This document shows positions 60,638 through 64,000 of a stretch of 64,000 nt of DNA, one piece after another. Made by a program: the position numbers and the translations under genes. The stretch's first letter is position 1, and each line of letters starts with the position of its first letter. Source of the stretch: Pelomonas sp047654805 (GTDB lineage: Bacteria > Pseudomonadota > Gammaproteobacteria > Burkholderiales > Burkholderiaceae_C); NCBI RefSeq assembly GCF_047654805.1, contig NZ_JASGIV010000001.1, positions 1,116,001-1,180,000 on the forward strand. The letters run 5' to 3'. The notes beneath the pieces are model-generated. The model saw only the letters and a list, made by a program, of their open reading frames with translations. It was not told the DNA's origin and made no database searches.

Positions 60638-60647
60638 GGGGGGGGGG
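60638..60647. repeat. Ten-base poly-G tract
   Basis: A run of ten G lies 38 bases before the rpiA ATG and 16 after the GH16 stop. Runs of this length slip during replication and can alter promoter spacing. Confidence 0.9.
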
Positions 60648-60685
60648 CGAGACGCCACCTCCGCCGATCCGCGAAAATCGGCCGC

Positions 60686-61345
60686 ATGAACCAAGACCAG
60701 CTCAAGCAACTCGTCGGCCGCGCGGCCCTGGACTACGTCCCCGCCGGCCAGATCCTCGGCGTCGGCACCGGCTCGACGGTGGACTGCTTCATCGACGCCC
60801 TCGCGGCCAGCGGTGTGGCCATTCCCGGCGCGGTGTCCAGCTCGGAGCGCTCCACGCAGCGCCTGCTCAAGCACGGCATCAAGGTGCTCGATGCGGCCGA
60901 GGTGACGGGCCTGGCCGTCTACATCGACGGCGCCGACGAGATCGATGGCCAGGGCTTCATGATCAAGGGCGGCGGCGCTGCGCTGACTCGCGAGAAGATC
61001 GTTGCGGACCTGGCCCAGACCTTCGTGTGCATCGCGGACGCGTCCAAGCTGGTTGCCACGCTGGGCAAGTTCCCGCTGCCGGTGGAGATCATCCCGATGG
61101 CTGCGGCCCAGCTGACGCGCCGCTTCGCCAGGCTCGGCGGCGACGCGAAGCTGCGCGCGGGCGTCGTGACCGACAACGGCGGCCACATCCTCGACGTGAC
61201 GGGCCTGTCCATCACCGACCCGCTGGCTTTCGAGGCCGAGGTCAACCAGTGGCCCGGCGTCGTGACGGTGGGCGTGTTCGCGCGCCACCGCGCTCAGGTC
61301 TGCCTGCTGGGCGATGCAGACGGGGTGAGGACGCTGAAGTTCTGA
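60686..61345 (+). CDS. rpiA: Ribose-5-phosphate isomerase A
   Basis: This 219-residue enzyme converts ribose 5-phosphate and ribulose 5-phosphate in the pentose phosphate pathway. It shows LGVGTGSTVDCFIDAL, VSSSERSTQRL, DGADEIDGQGFMIKGGGAAL and REKIVADLA, with the catalytic acids and lysine in these blocks. It is monocistronic between the GH16 operon and a shared terminator. Confidence 0.97.
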   Translation: MNQDQLKQLVGRAALDYVPAGQILGVGTGSTVDCFIDALAASGVAIPGAVSSSERSTQRLLKHGIKVLDAAEVTGLAVYIDGADEIDGQGFMIKGGGAALTREKIVADLAQTFVCIADASKLVATLGKFPLPVEIIPMAAAQLTRRFARLGGDAKLRAGVVTDNGGHILDVTGLSITDPLAFEAEVNQWPGVVTVGVFARHRAQVCLLGDADGVRTLKF

Positions 61346-61365
61346 GCCCGGTGTTCGCGGGCTGA

Positions 61366-61397
61366 ATGACGAGGGGCGCGAGGCGCCCCTTTCGTCA
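61366..61397. terminator. Bidirectional terminator between rpiA and chemoreceptor gene
   Basis: GGGGCGC pairs with GCGCCCC (three-base loop GAG) and the outer ATGACGA and TCGTCAT also pair. T or A runs of three lie next to the stem. It can serve both convergent genes. Confidence 0.75.
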
Positions 61398-61420
61398 TGG
61401 CTGCGGCACCGTCGCGTGCG

Positions 61421-63298
61421 TCAGAAGGTTTCCCAGTCGCCGTCGTCGGCGGTCGACGCAGGGGCGGGCGCAGGCGCGGGCCGCGGAGCGGCAGTGAACG
61501 TGGCGGGCTTGGCCTTGGGCACCGCTGCGGCCGGCTTCGGGCTGGCCACGATCTTGGGTGCGGGTGCTGCTGCGGGCCTCGGGGCGGGCGGAGCGGCCTT
61601 CTTGGCGGCGGCCGGCTTGACGTCCGCCTTGACGCTTGGCTTGACGCTCGCCTTGGAGGCCGGCTTCGCGGGGGCGGGCTTGGGTGCCGCCGGTACGAGG
61701 GTTGCGGGCGCTGACGGCTTGACGGCTGGCGCGCGCTGCGTCGAGGTGCCAAGCCTGAACACGCTGATGACCTCGGCCATGCGGGCCGACTGCTCGCGCA
61801 GGCTCTCTGCGGCGGCGGCGGATTCCTCCACCAGCGCGGCGTTCTGCTGCGTCATCTGGTCGAGCTGCACGACGGAGCCATTGACGACGCCGATGCCCTC
61901 ACTCTGCTCGCGTGCCGCGGCGCTGATCTCGCCGATGATGTCGGTCACGCGCTGCACGCTGGCGACGATCTCGGTCATCGTGGCGCCAGCGGCCTGCACC
62001 TGCTGGGTGCCCGAATCCACCCGTTCCACGCTGGCGCCGATCAGCGTCTTGATCTCCTTGGCCGCGCCCGCGGAGCGCTGGGCCAGCGAGCGCACTTCGG
62101 CAGCCACGACCGCGAAGCCGCGGCCCTGTTCGCCGGCGCGCGCCGCCTCCACGGCCGCGTTCAGCGCCAGGATGTTGGTCTGGAAGGCGATGCCGTCGAT
62201 GACGCCAATGATGTCGTTGATCTTGCGCGAGCTCTGGCTGATCTCCTCCATGGTCGCGACGACCTGGGACACGGCCTCGCCGCCACGCTGGGCCACCGAG
62301 GCAGCAGAGCTGGCGAGTTGGTTGGCCGTCATCGCCGCATCGGCCGTTTGCTTGACGGTACCGGTCAGCTCGGACATGGACGACGCCGCGTTCTGCAGAT
62401 TGCTCGCCGTCTGCTCGGTGCGCTGGCTGAGGTCCAGGTTGCCGGTGGCGATCTCGTTGCTGGCGGTGCCTATGCTGTCGGCTGCACCGCGTACCTCGCC
62501 GATGAGCTTTTGCAGGGCGCTTTGCATTCCCTGCAGCGCATTCAGCAGCCGGCCGACCTCGTCGCTGCCGCCGGTCGGGATGTCGCGGGTCAGGTCGAAA
62601 TGGGAGATTGCCTCGGCCACCTCGGCCGCGCGGCGCAGCGGGCGCGTGATGGAGGCGCCCAGCGCCAGCGCCAGCCAGCCCCCCAGGGCCAGCGCGATCA
62701 GCGCGAACACGACCAGGCTGGTGCGGGCACGGGTGTTGGCGCTTGCCAGCTCCTTGGCGGAAGCGTCGAGCTGGTCACGCTGGGATTTCACGATGGCCAG
62801 CGTGGTTTCGGTCAGTTTGCTGACGGCGGGCTTGAATTCGTTTTCGTAGGCTTGATGGGCAGCGGCCTCGTTGCCCGACTTCTTGGCCTTGGTCAGGGAC
62901 TCCCGGGCGGCGCGATAGCCCAGGCGAGCCTGGTCCAGCGTCTTCATCAGGGCCTTCTCGACCTCTGTGTCCATCTGCGGCTCGATCTTCTTGAAGATCT
63001 CGTTGGCGGCTTCCGTGGACTTCGCCGCGTGCGCGGCCATCTGGTCGCCCAGGGTCAGGTCGCTCGACAGCGCGATGGCCATCGAACGCACCTCGCCGCC
63101 GCTGACCAGCCGGTAGTACTCCGTCGCGTTGCGCTCGGCGAGCAGGTAGTCGTCATACATGGTGGACGACTGCGCGGCCACGCGGCTCAGCGCGAAGAAG
63201 CCGATGGCCGAACCGATGAATGAAATCAGCAACACCACCCCGAGCACGAGGGTAAGGCGTTGCGCAATGCTGCGCGATCCCAGCAAACCGTTGAACAT
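61421..63298 (-). CDS. Methyl-accepting chemotaxis protein with CheR-docking tail
   Basis: This 625-residue receptor has a first helix (LVLGVVLLISFIGSAIGFFA), a four-helix periplasmic sensor at about 35-190 (4HB_MCP-like), a second helix at about 192-215 (SLVVFALIALALGGWLALAL), HAMP, and the signalling domain with the hairpin tip GIAFQTNILALNAAVEAARA and EQGRGFAVVAAEVRSLAQ. An Ala/Pro/Lys-rich linker of about 100 residues ends in DWETF, matching the NWETF pentapeptide that tethers CheR and CheB in E. coli receptors. It is preceded by a hairpin at 63328-63345. Ligand unknown. Confidence 0.95.
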   Translation of the reverse strand: MFNGLLGSRSIAQRLTLVLGVVLLISFIGSAIGFFALSRVAAQSSTMYDDYLLAERNATEYYRLVSGGEVRSMAIALSSDLTLGDQMAAHAAKSTEAANEIFKKIEPQMDTEVEKALMKTLDQARLGYRAARESLTKAKKSGNEAAAHQAYENEFKPAVSKLTETTLAIVKSQRDQLDASAKELASANTRARTSLVVFALIALALGGWLALALGASITRPLRRAAEVAEAISHFDLTRDIPTGGSDEVGRLLNALQGMQSALQKLIGEVRGAADSIGTASNEIATGNLDLSQRTEQTASNLQNAASSMSELTGTVKQTADAAMTANQLASSAASVAQRGGEAVSQVVATMEEISQSSRKINDIIGVIDGIAFQTNILALNAAVEAARAGEQGRGFAVVAAEVRSLAQRSAGAAKEIKTLIGASVERVDSGTQQVQAAGATMTEIVASVQRVTDIIGEISAAAREQSEGIGVVNGSVVQLDQMTQQNAALVEESAAAAESLREQSARMAEVISVFRLGTSTQRAPAVKPSAPATLVPAAPKPAPAKPASKASVKPSVKADVKPAAAKKAAPPAPRPAAAPAPKIVASPKPAAAVPKAKPATFTAAPRPAPAPAPASTADDGDWETF

Positions 63299-63327
63299 GG
63301 CAATTCCTCTGTGTGCCTCTGCGACAA

Positions 63328-63345
63328 GCGGGCGAGTGTGCCCGC
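63328..63345 (-). terminator. Hairpin between MnmC-like gene and chemoreceptor gene
   Basis: GCGGGC and GCCCGC pair around a six-base loop, in the 89-bp gap. No T tract follows, so it is a weak terminator or a leader structure of the receptor gene. Confidence 0.35.
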
Positions 63346-63387
63346 GCGTCCCGGTCTGAATGGCACTTCAGGGCTGCGAAACCACGC

Positions 63388-64000
63388 CTAAACCGCTGCT
63401 ATTGCACGCCGAGCGCGCCGCAGTGCGAAGCGCAGCGGGTCCACGGCGTCCAGCAGGTCGGCCTCAAGGGGCCGCGGCGAGCCCAAGGCCAGGGCGGCGA
63501 CGAGGCGCCCCGCCAGGGCGGCCCAGCCGATGCCGCGCGAACCGAAGGCGGTGCAGACGATCAGGCCGGCCTGCCGTGGCTGCAAGCGCAACTGATCGGC
63601 CAGTGGGCCAGGCATCGCCAGGCCGCCGATCAACGGCAGTCGGTCGGGCGTCAGCAGCCGCCAGCCGACCCGCCCAGCCAATGCGGCGCGCGGTGCCTCG
63701 GCCAGCCCGGCCAGGCGGGCGTAGCGTGCGAGGTTGTCGGCCTGGTCGGCTTCGCGCAGCGCGGGGTCGAGGTCACCGTCCTGCGTGGTGGCGCCGCACC
63801 ACAGACCGCCCCGGCCGTCGGCAATCGCATAGCCCTCGCCGGCGATGGGCACGGCCGGGCACCAGGGCGCGGCAGGCAGATGGCTGATCTGGCCGCGCTG
63901 CACGACGAGATGCCCGGCCAGTTCGCCGAGCAAAGGCAGCTGAGCATGGCCGCCGGCCAGCACCACGAGCTGGCCGTCGGCGATGGTTCCGCCCGCTGAG
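63388..64000 (-). CDS. MnmC-type FAD-dependent tRNA-wobble-uridine oxidoreductase (N-terminus cut off)
   Basis: The reading frame is open to the right edge, so only the C-terminal part, about 204 residues, is seen. It has VGWRLLTPDRLPLIGGLAMP and TAFGSRGIGWAALAGRLVAA, the FAD-linked C-terminal block of MnmC, then SPRPLEADLLDAVDPLRFAL. MnmC completes mnm5s2U34 in tRNA. Whether a methyltransferase half is fused at the N-terminus cannot be seen. It is read toward the chemoreceptor gene. Confidence 0.85.
   Translation of the reverse strand, partial: SAGGTIADGQLVVLAGGHAQLPLLGELAGHLVVQRGQISHLPAAPWCPAVPIAGEGYAIADGRGGLWCGATTQDGDLDPALREADQADNLARYARLAGLAEAPRAALAGRVGWRLLTPDRLPLIGGLAMPGPLADQLRLQPRQAGLIVCTAFGSRGIGWAALAGRLVAALALGSPRPLEADLLDAVDPLRFALRRARRAIAAV

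Overview
The window is a 64 kb piece of a G+C-rich bacterial chromosome. Gene content points to a betaproteobacterium of the Burkholderiales, and something near Roseateles, Rubrivivax or Leptothrix would fit: a BamC lipoprotein beside dapA, an AcnA-type aconitase, a class 2 PyrD, three PEP-CTERM proteins, a ProVWX system, and parE and parC in one operon. This placement is inferred from gene families; no rRNA gene is present. I see no tRNA, rRNA, CRISPR array, transposase, integrase or phage gene. Most genes are tightly packed and many overlap by 4 bases (ATGA or GTGA), so operons are easy to read.

Layout. (1) 1-4.3 kb: the end of an unusual four-gene operon, with a TPP enzyme cut by the window edge, two different citrate-synthase-fold proteins with altered catalytic residues, and a cytochrome P450. 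(2) 4.3-9.2 kb: a TonB-dependent receptor facing a periplasmic binding protein and a hybrid-free sensor kinase, with a 16-bp palindrome between the divergent genes. (3) 9.2-13.6 kb (minus): acyltransferase, AraC regulator, VOC protein and short UvrA-like ATPase, one coupled operon. (4) 13.7-18.6 kb: a KfrA-like protein, aconitase, and a MATE exporter. (5) 18.7-29.0 kb (plus): an uninterrupted run of eleven genes, namely a nucleoside ABC importer (four genes), nucleoside catabolism (cdd, purine nucleoside phosphorylase, deoC, deoA), then trmB, coaBC and dut, ending at a hairpin. (6) 29.1-31.7 kb: SlyD-type FKBP divergent from a RoxA-type ribosomal oxygenase, a small hypothetical gene and a tiny alanine-rich lipoprotein with a strong terminator. 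(7) 31.7-39.0 kb (minus): a secreted protein, an exported amidohydrolase with a lysine-rich tail, an MFS transporter, a 41-residue membrane peptide, a methyltransferase, dapA, bamC and an MBL hydrolase. (8) 39.2-45.7 kb (plus): parE, a polyamine deacetylase-like protein, a GNAT acetyltransferase, a lytic transglycosylase and parC, every junction overlapping. (9) 45.7-55.6 kb: a PEP-CTERM protein with a structured leader, then (minus) proVWX, pyrD and a BamE-like lipoprotein, a LysR/EamA divergent pair, a lipoprotein and a CorC/HlyC-type CBS protein. (10) 55.7-64 kb: a small hypothetical, DAHP synthase, an operon of two PEP-CTERM proteins plus a GH16 beta-glucanase behind tandem LacI-type operators, rpiA, a chemoreceptor ending in a CheR-docking pentapeptide, and the C-terminal part of an MnmC-type oxidoreductase cut by the right edge.

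The two best candidates for something undescribed are the TPP / twin citrate-synthase-like / P450 operon at the left edge and the LacI-operator-controlled PEP-CTERM plus GH16 operon at 57.4-60.6 kb. Smaller leads are the topoisomerase IV operon carrying acetylation and deacetylation genes, the 41-residue membrane peptide, and the short heptad-repeat lipoprotein.
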